From positions 1-18,786 of the forward strand of contig CALXZQ010000009.1 of NCBI GenBank assembly GCA_944393275.1: a stretch of DNA of 18,786 bases, given 5' to 3'. The translations under genes were made by a program, and so were the position numbers. Under the pieces are notes generated by a model. That model did no database searches and was not told where the DNA came from. It saw only the letters and a program-made list of their open reading frames with translations. This DNA is from an uncultured Clostridia bacterium. Its GTDB lineage: Bacteria; Bacillota; Clostridia; TANB77; CAG-508. Shown one piece after another: positions 7,526 to 16,942 of the stretch. Position 1 is the stretch's first letter; each line of letters opens with the position of its first letter.

Positions 7526-10500
7526 ATGTTTAGAATCTTAAATATAAAAGGAACAGTACTAGATAAATATCAATTAGAAAAATATATGGAAAATTTAGCA
7601 TCAGATAATAATATAACAAGCTCATCAGACAAAACAACATACCCAATACCAAGGATGATGGAAAATTTTGAACTGATAACAAATGTATATAATATATTAA
7701 ATTCTCATTTAAAACTTGGAATAAATATTCATCCAGCAGGAGAGTGGATACTAGATAACTACTATATAATAGAAGAAACTGTAAAAGTAATCCAAGAAAA
7801 TTTGAGTATGAATAAATATATAAACTTTGTAGGAATTGATAATGGACAATATAAAGGATTAGCCAGAATATATTTCTTAGCAGCTCAGATGTGTGCATAT
7901 ACTGATAATAATATAAATAAGGAAAATATTATATATATGCTTCAGGCATATCAAAGAAAAAAGAGTTTGAGTATGGATGAAATATGGAATATCGGAATAT
8001 TTATTCAAATCTCAATAATAGAAAGAATAGCAGAAATCTGCGAAAAAATTTATTCTAGTCAAATGCAAAAATATAAAGTTGAGAACATTGTAGAGAGATT
8101 AGTTGAACAGAAAAGCAGAGATCAACAAATATATACGAATAAAGGATATTCATCATCTAAATTAGGATATAGAGAGATGAAATATCCTTTTGTAGAATAC
8201 ATGTCATACAAATTAAAAAAAAGTGGAAAAAAAGCATATAAGTATTTAGAAGCTTTAGAAGAGCAAACACAAAAAATGGGGACAAGTGTATCAGATATTA
8301 TAAAAAAAGAACATTTTGATATAGCTCTTAAAAAAGTACTAATGGCCAATAGTATAACTAGCATTAAGGAAATAAACAGAATAAATTTCTTAGAGATATT
8401 TGAAAAAATAAATGGTGTAGAAGAAATACTAAAAAATGATCCATCAGGGGTATATACTAAAATGGATTATAAAACGAAGGAATATTATAGAAATGTAATA
8501 AAGGAAATATCTAAGAAAAGTAAAATATCAGAAATATATATAGCACAGAAATTAATTGAATTAGCATCAAAAGAAGTTGATAAAAAAGATAAAAGAGCTC
8601 ATATTGGCTTTTACTTAATCTCAGATGGAAAACAGGAATTTTATAATTACTTAGGCATATCTAAAAAGATATTAAGCACGCAAAGTAAAATAAGATTATA
8701 TATATTTGGAATATATCTTATAAGCAGTATTTTTTCAATATTGATAGGTTTCAAATTATATGAAAGAACAAATATATTTTATGCAATTCTAGTACCATTA
8801 GTATCATTTATACCAATATCTGAAATTATAATTCAAATAATACAATATATTTTATCTAAAATAGTAAAACCAAAATTGTTACCTAAGATAGATATGTTAA
8901 GTGGTGTAGATAAAGAAAATAGTACAATGGTTGTAATTCCAACTATTATAAATAATGAAGATAAGATAAAGCATCTAGTATCAAAGTTAGAGGTATATTA
9001 TTTAGCAAACAAATCAAATAATTTATATTTTACAATTTTAGGTGATTGTACTAGTTCACAAAATGAAGAAAATGAAGAAGATAAAAAAATAATTAGATTA
9101 GGATTAGAAGAAATTCAAAAGCTCAATCAAAAGTATAGTACAAATGACCTTCCTATATTTCATTTTTTGTATAGAAAAAGAGTATGGAATGATAAAGAGG
9201 AAGCTTTTCTAGGATGGGAAAGAAAAAGAGGACTACTTAATCAATTTAACAAATATCTATTAAATAATGACATGTCAGATTTTATAGTTAATACAATACA
9301 AGATTATAAACAGGATAATGAGATTAATATTAAATATGTAATAACGTTAGATGCAGATACTGAACTTATATTAAATTCCGCATTTGAATTAATAGGAACA
9401 ATGGCACATATTTTAAATAAACCTGAACTTAATCAAGATAAAACACTTGTAGAAAAAGGTCATGGAATAATCCAGCCTAAAGTTGGTATAAATCTAGATG
9501 TAAGCAAGAAAACATTATTTACGAAAATATATGCAGGTTCTGGAGGGACAGACCTTTATACAAATGCAATATCAGACATATATCAAGATAACTTTGGAGA
9601 AGGTATATTTACTGGTAAAGGAATATATGATGTTAAGGTATTTGATAAAGTTATGGGTGATATAATTCCAGAGAATACAGTTCTAAGCCATGACCTATTA
9701 GAGGGAAATTATCTAAGATGTGGACTTGCCTCAGACATACTTTTAATGGATGGATATCCATATAAATACAATAGCTTTATGACAAGACTACAAAGATGGA
9801 TTAGAGGAGATTGGCAAATCTCTAGTTGGATTAAGAATACTGTTAAAGATAAAGATGGAAGAAAAATAAGGAACCCATTAAAATTACTTTCAAGATATAA
9901 AATATTTGATAATTTAAGAAGAAGTTTAATAGAAATATCAGCCATTATCTTGTTTTTCTTAAGCATATTAATTAAAGGAATATATGATATACCAGTTAGT
10001 TATTTAATAATAATAGCCATTCTTTCTATTATAATGCCAAGTATTATGGAAATATTAGATGTAATTGTATTTAAAAAAGATGGGAGAGCTACTAAAAAGA
10101 CATTCTCTCCTGTAATAAGTGGAATAAAGGGAAGCTTCATTAGATTAGCTTTGACTTTATCATTCTGGATAGATAAAGCATATGTTTCAGCAAATGCAAT
10201 TATAAAAACGATATATAGAAAATGTATAAGTAAAAAGCATTTGTTAGAATGGACAACATCAGAAGAAGCGGAGAAGATCTCAAAGAATACGGTTTCATCA
10301 TATTTGGGCTCAATGTGGTTTAGTGTAGTTTTGGCAATTATTTTAGCAACCTATTCAGACATTTTGGGTAATCTAGGAATTATAATACTAACAAATATAT
10401 TGGGAATATGTTGGATACTATCACCGATAATTTCGAGAATGATAAGTCTAGAAAAAGAAAAAACTCAGAAGCTTTCTTTATTAGATGAAAGTGAAAAAGA

Positions 10501-13500
10501 ATATATATTAAACATAGCAAAAGATACATGGAAGTTTTTTAAAGATACAATAGTTGCGGAAAACAATTTTCTTCCACCTGATAATTATCAAGAAAGTAGA
10601 AAGATAAAATTAGTAGATAGAACATCTTCTACTAATATAGGATTAGGACTTTTAGCAGTAGTTTCTAGTTATGATTTAAAATTCGAAAGTTTAGAGACTG
10701 TAATAGATACATTAAACAATATGATATGTACAATAGAAAAGTTAGGAAAATGGAATGGACATTTATATAACTGGTATAATATAAAAACTTTAGAACCATT
10801 AAATCCAAGATATATTTCAACTGTAGATAGTGGTAATTTTGTGGGATATTTATATGTTCTAAAACAATTCTTTATAGGAATATTAAAAGATGAAGAAAAA
10901 CAAAAAGAATTAGATCCTGATAATATAGAGAAGATAAAAATGAATATAGAATTAGTAGATAAATGGATTAATGAAACAAATTTTAGGGTACTGTATGATG
11001 AAAGCAAAAGGATATTTTCTATAGGTTTTAATATTGAAGAAAATAAATTAACAGACTCATATTATGACCTCTTAGCATCAGAAGCAAGACAAGCAAGTAT
11101 TGTTGCTATTAGCAAAAAGGATATACCCGCGAAACATTGGAATAATCTAAGTAGGACTCTAACCACTTTAAATAAATATAAAGGGTTAATATCTTGGTCT
11201 GGAACGTCATTTGAATACTTAATGCCAAATATTAATATCAAAAGATATGAAGGAAGCCTTTTAGACGAATCTTGTAAATTTATGATAATGAGTCAAATTG
11301 AATATACCAAAAAATTAGGTATTCCATGGGGAATATCAGAATCAGCGTTTAATTTAAAAGACCTAAACTCAAATTATCAATATAAATCTTTTGGTATTCC
11401 ATGGCTAGGATTAAAAAGAGGTTTAGCAGATGAAGCGGTGGTATCTGGTTATGGTTCAGTTTTAGCAATAACAGATTGTCCGAAAGAAGTAATAGATAAT
11501 ATAAAAAGGTTAGATAATGAAGGAATGATTGGAAAATATGGTCTATACGAAGCAATAGACTATACTGATAATAGATTAAAATATGGAGAAAAAAGTGCGG
11601 TAGTAAAAACATTCATGGCTCATCATCAAGGTCTAATACTACTTTCAATTGATAATTTATTTAATAATAATATTTTGCAAAAAAGATTTTCAGATAATCC
11701 AGAAATCAAATCAATAGAAATTTTACTGCAAGAAAGATTACCAGAAAACATCATTACAACAAAAGAGAAGAAAGAAAAAACAGAGAAACTTAAATATAAA
11801 GATTATGAAAGTTATACAGAGAAAACTTATAATAAAATAAATGAAGATTTTATCAAGTCTAATGTAATTGGAAATGAAGATTACACAGTAGTTACAGATC
11901 AAAGAGGGATTGGATTTAGTAAAATAAGAGATATTTATATAAATAGATATAAAGAAACAGACGAGACAAATAAAGGAATTAATTTCTTTATTAAAAATAT
12001 AAAAACAGAGAAAATATGGTCCACAAACTATTTAAGCTATACTGCAAAGCCTGAAAAATATAGTGTGTCTTTCAGCCCAGATGCAACTAAAATATCAAGA
12101 GTAGATGGTAATATTGAAACTAATATGAAAGTAATAGTAGCACCTGAAAGTCCAACTGAAATACGAAATCTCGAGATAAGAAATAATGGACTAGAAGAAG
12201 AAGTTCTAGAAATAACCTCATATTTTGAGCCTATAATATCTAGCAAAGAAGCGGATATATCCCATAGAGCATTTAATAATTTATTCTTAAGATATGATTT
12301 TGATGAACATACAAATAGCTTGATAATAGAGAGAAGGCAAAGAGATTGCACAAAGAATAATATATTTCTAGGAGTAAACCTATATACAGAGAATGAAACT
12401 ATAGGGGAATTAGAATATGAGATAGATAATGAAAAGTTTTTGGGAAGAGAAAACCTAGAAATTCCTATTATGGTTAGGAATTCTAAAACTTTATCAAAAG
12501 AATTAGGGTTAATTACAGATCCATGTACTGCAATAAAAAGAACATTTAAAATAAAACCTCAAGAAAAGATAGAATTGAGTTTAATTTTATCTATTGGAGA
12601 AGCAAGAGATGTTGTTATAAAAAATATAGAAAACTATTTAAATAATGAAAATATAAAGAAATCAATTGAACTTACAAAAGCTAAAGCAATTGAAGAAGCA
12701 AGATATCTAGATATAAAAGGAATAGAGATAGAAAACATACAAAATATAATGTCTTTATTAATAAATACAAATTATGCGAGAAAAATGTATATAACTAAGT
12801 TTGAAAATAGAAGTTATTCACAAGAAGACTTATGGAAATTTGGAATATCAGGAGATTTCCCAATATTAATGATAAAGATAAAAGATGTAAATGATGCATA
12901 TGTTATACAAGATATTTTAAAAGCTTATGAATATCTAAAAATTAGAAATGTTAATATTGAAGTAGTTATGCTAAATATGGAAAAATATAGTTACGACCAG
13001 TACCTAGGGGAAGCAATTCAAAATGAAATTCTAAATAGGCATTTAGAATATATGAAAAATATAAAAGGTGGAATATTTGTTTTAAATGAATATGAAATAT
13101 CAAAGGAAGATAAGGAATTATTGAATTTTAGAGCTGATTTAATCTTGGATGCTCATTTAGGTGATATAAAATATCAATTAGAACAAATTGAAGAAGAGTA
13201 TAAAGCCAAGAAGAAAAATATTGGAGATGACAATATTTTAATTAATAAATTTGATGAAGAAGTAAAACAATCGAATAATTTAGATAAAATAGATAATTTG
13301 GATAATTTAAAATACTATAATGAATATGGGGCTTTTTCAAAGGATGGAAGAGAATATATAATGAGGGTAAATTCTAATCATAAGCTTCCAACAACTTGGA
13401 GTCATATATTGGCAAATAAAAACTTTGGAACAGTTATTACAGAAGGAATGGGAGGATATACCTGGAATAAAAATAGTAGACTAAACAGACTAACAGCATG

Positions 13501-15733
13501 GAATAATAATCCTAGCCTAGATGTACCTTCTGAAATAATATATTTAAAAAATATGGAAAATGGTAAAACCTGGTCATTGGGAAGTAGACCAAAGCCGGAT
13601 AATAATGATTATTATATAATATATGGATTAGGATATGCCAAATATATTCATACATCACAAGATATAGTTCAAGAATTAGAAGTGTTTGTACCTAAAGAAG
13701 ATAGTATAAAAGTTAATATTATTTCACTTAAAAATACTACTTCTAATAAGAAAAAATTAAAGCTATACTACTATATAAAGCCAGTACTGGGTGAGGATGA
13801 ATTAAAATCAAATAGTAATATTATAGTAAAAAAAGAAAATGAAATAGTATATGCACAAAATCTTTATACAATAGATTTTAAAAATATGTTTGCATATATA
13901 AGTTCAAGTGAAAAAATAAGTTCCTTTACTGGAAATAAAAATTCATTTATAGGTAATAGTGGAGTCCAAAACCCGATAGGAATTACAAAAGTATCTTTAG
14001 ACAATGAAAATGGGTTAGGTATGGATAGTTGCATTGCATTTGAAGTTAATATAGAGTTAAATCCTTATGAGAAAAGAGAATTATCAATTTGCTTAGGAGA
14101 AGAAGCTAGTAAGTTAGATATGAAGAATATAGCATATAAGTATTCCAATATTTCTAACTGCAAGCAAGAATTAAGTAATGTTAAGAAAAATTGGTACGAA
14201 TTTGTAAATAGACTACAAGTTAAAACACCTATTGAATCTATTAATATATTATTAAATGGATGGATTGTTTATCAGACAATTGTGTCAAGATTAATGGGTA
14301 GAACAGGATATTATCAATCTGGTGGAGCATTTGGATTTAGAGACCAACTCCAAGATACCTTAGGTATAGGCATGATAGATAAGGATATAATGAAAAAGCA
14401 GATAATTAAACACAGTAGACATCAATTTATAGAAGGAGATGTTGAACATTGGTGGCATGACGAAACTAAGAAGGGGATTAGAACAAGATTTTCAGATGAT
14501 CTTTTATGGTTAGTGTATATAGTAAATGAATATATAAAAATTTCAGATGATTATGAGATATTAAAAATAAAGACACCATATTTAAAAGGAAATTTGTTAG
14601 AACCAAATGTTATGGAAAAATATGAACTTTATGAATCCTCAGAAATTGAAGGGAGTATATATGAACATTGCATAAAAGCAATAGAAAAATCATTAGATTT
14701 TGGAGAGCATGGGTTACCTAAAATAGGATCCGGAGATTGGAACGATGGCTTTAGTAATCTTGGATGCAAAGGAAAAGGAGAAAGTGTATGGCTTGGATTT
14801 TTCATATATAAAATACTATCTGATTTTATACAAATATTAAATAAGCTAAAAGAAGAGAATATAGGAGATGATATAGACTCAAAAGGTAAAATAGAAGATA
14901 AAATATGCAGATATGGAGAAATTGTAAGAAATTTAAAGAAGGCACTAAATAAAAATGGCTGGGATGGAAGATGGTATAAAAGAGCTTTTGCTGATAATGG
15001 AGACATTTTGGGTAGTATTGAAAATGAAGAATGCAGAATAGATAGTATTGCACAAAGTTGGTCTGTAATATCTAATGCTGGTGATAATGATAAAAAATAT
15101 ATTTCAATGGAAAGCTTAGAAAATCATTTAGTAGATAAAGAAAATGGTATTATTAAGCTGTTAGATCCCCCATTTGACAAGGGAAAATTAGAACCAGGAT
15201 ATATAAAAGCATATCTACCTGGAGTTAGAGAAAACGGAGGACAATATACTCATGCAGCAATATGGGCGGTGATTGCAGAAACTATGCTAGGATTTGGAGA
15301 TAAAGCAGTAGAACTATTTAATATGATAAATCCAATAGAGCATTCTAGAACAAGAGAAACTGTTCAAAAATATAAAGTTGAACCATATGTAATAGCAGCA
15401 GATGTCTATGGAGTAGGAAACTTGCAAGGCAGAGGTGGGTGGACCTGGTATACAGGTTCTAGTAGCTGGATGTATAAAGCAGGAGTTTATCATATATTAG
15501 GATTAAAAATAGAAGAAGGATATCTAAAAATAGAACCATGTATTTCAAAATCTTGGAAAGAATATAGTATGAAATATAAATATGAGGATACTATATATGA
15601 TATAAAAGTAAAAAATCCTAATGAAAAAAATACTGGAGTAAGTGAATTCTATTATAATGGTAATAAAGTAGCAGATAAGAGAATTAAATTAGTTAATAAT
15701 AAAAGTATGAATAAAATAGAAATTATAATATAA
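7526..15733 (+). CDS. ndvB: Cyclic beta-1,2-glucan synthase, NdvB/ChvB type, giant membrane protein
   Basis: About 2735 residues, the usual size of cyclic beta-1,2-glucan synthases (2700-2900). These polymerise glucose from UDP-glucose at the inner face of the membrane, close the chain into a ring and trim its length. In order there is an N-terminal region of unknown role (1-385), two membrane segments (about 390-450), and a GT84 glycosyltransferase (about 465-800) with LDADTE (D609, D611) and RLQRWIRGDW (from about 754). More membrane segments follow (about 805-970). Next comes a glucoamylase-like domain with DRTSSTNIGLG and MAHHQGL (about 985-1400), matching the cyclising GH189 domain. GH94-like sandwich repeats follow, and a GH94 phosphorylase domain (about 2230-2660) with YQSGGAFGFRDQLQD and GDWNDG (D2407, general acid). 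Weak GAGAG (7511-7515) precedes GTG 7523 and ATG 7526; ATG 7433 is open but has no site. Confidence 0.93.
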   Translation: MFRILNIKGTVLDKYQLEKYMENLASDNNITSSSDKTTYPIPRMMENFELITNVYNILNSHLKLGINIHPAGEWILDNYYIIEETVKVIQENLSMNKYINFVGIDNGQYKGLARIYFLAAQMCAYTDNNINKENIIYMLQAYQRKKSLSMDEIWNIGIFIQISIIERIAEICEKIYSSQMQKYKVENIVERLVEQKSRDQQIYTNKGYSSSKLGYREMKYPFVEYMSYKLKKSGKKAYKYLEALEEQTQKMGTSVSDIIKKEHFDIALKKVLMANSITSIKEINRINFLEIFEKINGVEEILKNDPSGVYTKMDYKTKEYYRNVIKEISKKSKISEIYIAQKLIELASKEVDKKDKRAHIGFYLISDGKQEFYNYLGISKKILSTQSKIRLYIFGIYLISSIFSILIGFKLYERTNIFYAILVPLVSFIPISEIIIQIIQYILSKIVKPKLLPKIDMLSGVDKENSTMVVIPTIINNEDKIKHLVSKLEVYYLANKSNNLYFTILGDCTSSQNEENEEDKKIIRLGLEEIQKLNQKYSTNDLPIFHFLYRKRVWNDKEEAFLGWERKRGLLNQFNKYLLNNDMSDFIVNTIQDYKQDNEINIKYVITLDADTELILNSAFELIGTMAHILNKPELNQDKTLVEKGHGIIQPKVGINLDVSKKTLFTKIYAGSGGTDLYTNAISDIYQDNFGEGIFTGKGIYDVKVFDKVMGDIIPENTVLSHDLLEGNYLRCGLASDILLMDGYPYKYNSFMTRLQRWIRGDWQISSWIKNTVKDKDGRKIRNPLKLLSRYKIFDNLRRSLIEISAIILFFLSILIKGIYDIPVSYLIIIAILSIIMPSIMEILDVIVFKKDGRATKKTFSPVISGIKGSFIRLALTLSFWIDKAYVSANAIIKTIYRKCISKKHLLEWTTSEEAEKISKNTVSSYLGSMWFSVVLAIILATYSDILGNLGIIILTNILGICWILSPIISRMISLEKEKTQKLSLLDESEKEYILNIAKDTWKFFKDTIVAENNFLPPDNYQESRKIKLVDRTSSTNIGLGLLAVVSSYDLKFESLETVIDTLNNMICTIEKLGKWNGHLYNWYNIKTLEPLNPRYISTVDSGNFVGYLYVLKQFFIGILKDEEKQKELDPDNIEKIKMNIELVDKWINETNFRVLYDESKRIFSIGFNIEENKLTDSYYDLLASEARQASIVAISKKDIPAKHWNNLSRTLTTLNKYKGLISWSGTSFEYLMPNINIKRYEGSLLDESCKFMIMSQIEYTKKLGIPWGISESAFNLKDLNSNYQYKSFGIPWLGLKRGLADEAVVSGYGSVLAITDCPKEVIDNIKRLDNEGMIGKYGLYEAIDYTDNRLKYGEKSAVVKTFMAHHQGLILLSIDNLFNNNILQKRFSDNPEIKSIEILLQERLPENIITTKEKKEKTEKLKYKDYESYTEKTYNKINEDFIKSNVIGNEDYTVVTDQRGIGFSKIRDIYINRYKETDETNKGINFFIKNIKTEKIWSTNYLSYTAKPEKYSVSFSPDATKISRVDGNIETNMKVIVAPESPTEIRNLEIRNNGLEEEVLEITSYFEPIISSKEADISHRAFNNLFLRYDFDEHTNSLIIERRQRDCTKNNIFLGVNLYTENETIGELEYEIDNEKFLGRENLEIPIMVRNSKTLSKELGLITDPCTAIKRTFKIKPQEKIELSLILSIGEARDVVIKNIENYLNNENIKKSIELTKAKAIEEARYLDIKGIEIENIQNIMSLLINTNYARKMYITKFENRSYSQEDLWKFGISGDFPILMIKIKDVNDAYVIQDILKAYEYLKIRNVNIEVVMLNMEKYSYDQYLGEAIQNEILNRHLEYMKNIKGGIFVLNEYEISKEDKELLNFRADLILDAHLGDIKYQLEQIEEEYKAKKKNIGDDNILINKFDEEVKQSNNLDKIDNLDNLKYYNEYGAFSKDGREYIMRVNSNHKLPTTWSHILANKNFGTVITEGMGGYTWNKNSRLNRLTAWNNNPSLDVPSEIIYLKNMENGKTWSLGSRPKPDNNDYYIIYGLGYAKYIHTSQDIVQELEVFVPKEDSIKVNIISLKNTTSNKKKLKLYYYIKPVLGEDELKSNSNIIVKKENEIVYAQNLYTIDFKNMFAYISSSEKISSFTGNKNSFIGNSGVQNPIGITKVSLDNENGLGMDSCIAFEVNIELNPYEKRELSICLGEEASKLDMKNIAYKYSNISNCKQELSNVKKNWYEFVNRLQVKTPIESINILLNGWIVYQTIVSRLMGRTGYYQSGGAFGFRDQLQDTLGIGMIDKDIMKKQIIKHSRHQFIEGDVEHWWHDETKKGIRTRFSDDLLWLVYIVNEYIKISDDYEILKIKTPYLKGNLLEPNVMEKYELYESSEIEGSIYEHCIKAIEKSLDFGEHGLPKIGSGDWNDGFSNLGCKGKGESVWLGFFIYKILSDFIQILNKLKEENIGDDIDSKGKIEDKICRYGEIVRNLKKALNKNGWDGRWYKRAFADNGDILGSIENEECRIDSIAQSWSVISNAGDNDKKYISMESLENHLVDKENGIIKLLDPPFDKGKLEPGYIKAYLPGVRENGGQYTHAAIWAVIAETMLGFGDKAVELFNMINPIEHSRTRETVQKYKVEPYVIAADVYGVGNLQGRGGWTWYTGSSSWMYKAGVYHILGLKIEEGYLKIEPCISKSWKEYSMKYKYEDTIYDIKVKNPNEKNTGVSEFYYNGNKVADKRIKLVNNKSMNKIEIII

Positions 15734-15740
15734 ATGCCAA

Positions 15741-15767
15741 AGGCAGGACTGATAGACAGTCCTGCCT
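15741..15767 (-). terminator. GC-rich hairpin at the convergent end of the glucan synthase gene and the minus-strand membrane gene
   Basis: A perfect 11-bp stem (15741-15751 with 15757-15767) and a 5-nt loop. It starts 8 nt downstream of the minus-strand gene's stop codon. On the minus strand it is followed by TTTGGCATTTAT, a modest U-tract; on the plus strand no T-run follows. It is far more GC-rich than every other terminator in the window and appears to belong to the foreign-looking unit. Confidence 0.6.
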
Positions 15768-15774
15768 GCTGGTT

Positions 15775-16437
15775 TCATCGGTGCATAGCCTTACGGTAAT
15801 CGCGGAGGTTCACAACATTTGGGTTCCTATTTTTGCTGAAATCACGAAATCGAGCTGGGCAGTTAGTGCTGGAACACCTACTGCAACGCTTTTGGCAACG
15901 AATGGGTCTCGTATTCTTCCGTTTCTTGCACCAGTGCTTAATGTCTGAACTAATGATTTCCCAAATGAAATAAATAGCCAGACAAGCAAGAGGCAAACAA
16001 CCGAAAACAAGGAAGATGTTGTGGATGAACCTAGTGAAAGGACTCTTACCAATTGCAATGATGATACGTTCGTCCAATGATTTGCCCTTAAGAATCTCAC
16101 TTTCAATAATGAAAAGTTGAGTAATTCCTAATGGGATAATCCACCAAAACAGAAACGTATCTCTAACAACACTGGTTAAAGTGTTTCCACCAGATTGAAC
16201 AAGTGCATAACCAATCCAGGACGAATCCCGAATTTCTATACGCTGTGCTACAAGTTGATCATAACGATCATGATCCTCGTCACTCCAATTGCCTTGCTCG
16301 AGATACTGGATCTCATCGCTAATAGCCCAAAGTTGGGCACCATTTGCGATGACGCTAGGGGTACACCACAGGATGAAGATACTCATAGCGAGCACCACAA
16401 CCTGCACAAGATAGGGGCGAATGTTTTTGGCTTTCAT
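15775..16437 (-). CDS. Unrecognised membrane protein, 220 residues, atypical base composition
   Basis: I do not recognise a family. The protein has a basic N-terminus and hydrophobic segments at about residues 11-31, 93-112 and 137-163. Between the first two is an acidic segment (LEQGNWSDEDHDRYD, 46-60). A basic stretch (KGKSLDERIIIAIGKSPFTR) follows the second. The basic tail is Cys-rich, with C170, C181, C185, C188 and C193, a spacing that could bind a metal. GC content is roughly 45-50%, and Arg is often CGC, CGT or CGG and Leu CTC or CTG, whereas neighbours use AGA and TTA. This suggests recent transfer. Purine-rich AGAGGAAGGGAAG lies 7 nt before the ATG. It has its own consensus promoter (16498-16526) and a GC-rich hairpin. 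The promoter, start and terminator support a real gene; its function is unknown. Confidence 0.65.
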   Translation of the reverse strand: MKAKNIRPYLVQVVVLAMSIFILWCTPSVIANGAQLWAISDEIQYLEQGNWSDEDHDRYDQLVAQRIEIRDSSWIGYALVQSGGNTLTSVVRDTFLFWWIIPLGITQLFIIESEILKGKSLDERIIIAIGKSPFTRFIHNIFLVFGCLPLACLAIYFIWEIISSDIKHWCKKRKNTRPIRCQKRCSRCSSTNCPARFRDFSKNRNPNVVNLRDYRKAMHR

Positions 16438-16497
16438 GTAAAGACTTCCCTTCCTCTAATTTTTTTGGTGAAACCATAAACAACAAATTATAATTAT

Positions 16498-16526
16498 ATT
16501 ATACCATAAATATTGATTTAATGCAA
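16498..16526 (-). promoter_or_regulatory. Sigma-A promoter of the minus-strand membrane gene
   Basis: On the minus strand TTGCAT (16526-16521) and a perfect TATAAT (16503-16498) are 17 bp apart. TGG directly before TATAAT makes an extended -10. Transcription would start near 16491, giving about 54 nt of leader. It is back to back with the RNase J leader promoter, with 39 bp between the two -35 elements. Confidence 0.75.
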
Positions 16527-16565
16527 AAAACAGGCTAAAACACAAATTATGTAAACAGAACTTAA

Positions 16566-16594
16566 TTGACAAAAAAATAAAATTATAGTATAAT
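16566..16594 (+). promoter_or_regulatory. Perfect consensus sigma-A promoter of the RNase J leader
   Basis: TTGACA at 16566-16571 and TATAAT at 16589-16594 with an exact 17-bp spacer, the ideal arrangement. The predicted start is near 16601, about 340 nt upstream of the RNase J ATG. Confidence 0.9.
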
Positions 16595-16606
16595 TACAAA
16601 CAGTGT

Positions 16607-16622
16607 TATCCAATTGTGGATA
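16607..16622. promoter_or_regulatory. Inverted repeat just after the predicted transcription start
   Basis: TATCCA-ATTG-TGGATA is a perfect 6-bp inverted repeat at about +7 to +22. It could be an operator or a 5' hairpin. Its arms also resemble DnaA boxes: on the minus strand ATATCCACA matches 8 of 9 consensus bases, and on the plus strand TTATCCAAT matches 7 of 9. Confidence 0.35.
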
Positions 16623-16864
16623 TAAATGAGATTTAAATTTTATGTATTAAGAGATAAAAAATAGTAAATAATATAAAGAGATTGATTTTTGAGAATTAAC
16701 TTTATATTGATTATATATGCGTATATAACGGGAACGGGTAAATTATAGTTATATAGATATATAATTAAAATAAAAACGATATTTAAGCTAGAATTAGTGG
16801 GTTTTGTTAGCGAAAGAAAAAATTGAAGAGTAGTTTTTAAATTAAAAGTTAATAAATAATAATC

Positions 16865-16903
16865 AATTAGTTTAAAGTTGTTTGAACTAATTTTTTCTTT
16901 TTT
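16865..16903 (+). terminator. Intrinsic terminator upstream of RNase J (candidate attenuator)
   Basis: A 12-bp stem with one G-U pair (16865-16876 with 16881-16892), a GTTG loop, then TTTTTT-C-TTTTTT. It ends 39 nt before the RNase J ATG, leaving no room for a normal promoter in between. Confidence 0.85.
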
Positions 16904-16942
16904 ACATAGGGTTAAATAAAAAAAGGAGTGATAAATTTAAAT

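Larger units (their letters stand above)
16601..16904 (+). ncRNA. Long leader RNA or separate small RNA upstream of RNase J, class unknown
   Basis: The stretch between the consensus promoter and the intrinsic terminator has no gene of normal size, so a transcript of about 300 nt is predicted. Visible parts: hairpin TATCCA/TGGATA at 16607-16622; a possible 12-codon peptide frame, MRFKFYVLRDKK, at 16626-16664 with a weak ribosome-binding site; hairpin TTATATA/TATATAA with loop TGCG at 16711-16728; AACGGGAACGGG at 16728-16739; AT-only hairpin at 16741-16766; and the terminator. TTTAAGCTA (16782-16790) can pair with TAGTTTAAA (16868-16876) of the terminator's 5' arm, an arrangement expected of an antiterminator. 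I see no T-box, purine, SAM, c-di-GMP, preQ1 or other riboswitch core. It may be an attenuator leader or an independent RNA. Confidence 0.5.

Noticed and set aside
7530..15053. Several antisense open frames of 75-125 residues within the glucan synthase gene.
   Set aside because: Their Leu/Ile/Phe/Ser-rich products are what antisense of AT-rich coding sequence gives, and none has a convincing start.
15810..16106. A 98-residue minus-strand open frame inside the membrane-protein gene.
   Set aside because: It overlaps the longer gene, which has the promoter and ribosome site; treated as a shadow frame.
15771..16475. GGTTTCA (15771-15777) and TGAAACC (16469-16475) as terminal inverted repeats of the foreign unit.
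   Set aside because: Seven bases only, not at the composition boundaries, with no target duplication or transposase; likely chance.
16195..16479. A 94-residue plus-strand open frame opposite the membrane-protein gene.
   Set aside because: No ribosome-binding site, and it is antisense to a better-supported gene.
15721..16500. AATTATAAT occurring on both sides of the foreign unit as a target-site duplication.
   Set aside because: Pure A/T words of this length are common in this genome, and the copies diverge immediately afterwards.
16728..16739. AACGGGAACGGG as the start of a repeat array.
   Set aside because: Only two 6-base units; no further copies in the window.
16601..16942. A known riboswitch or T-box ahead of RNase J.
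   Set aside because: No T-box AGGGTGG sequence and no recognisable purine, SAM, lysine, cobalamin, c-di-GMP, fluoride or preQ1 core.
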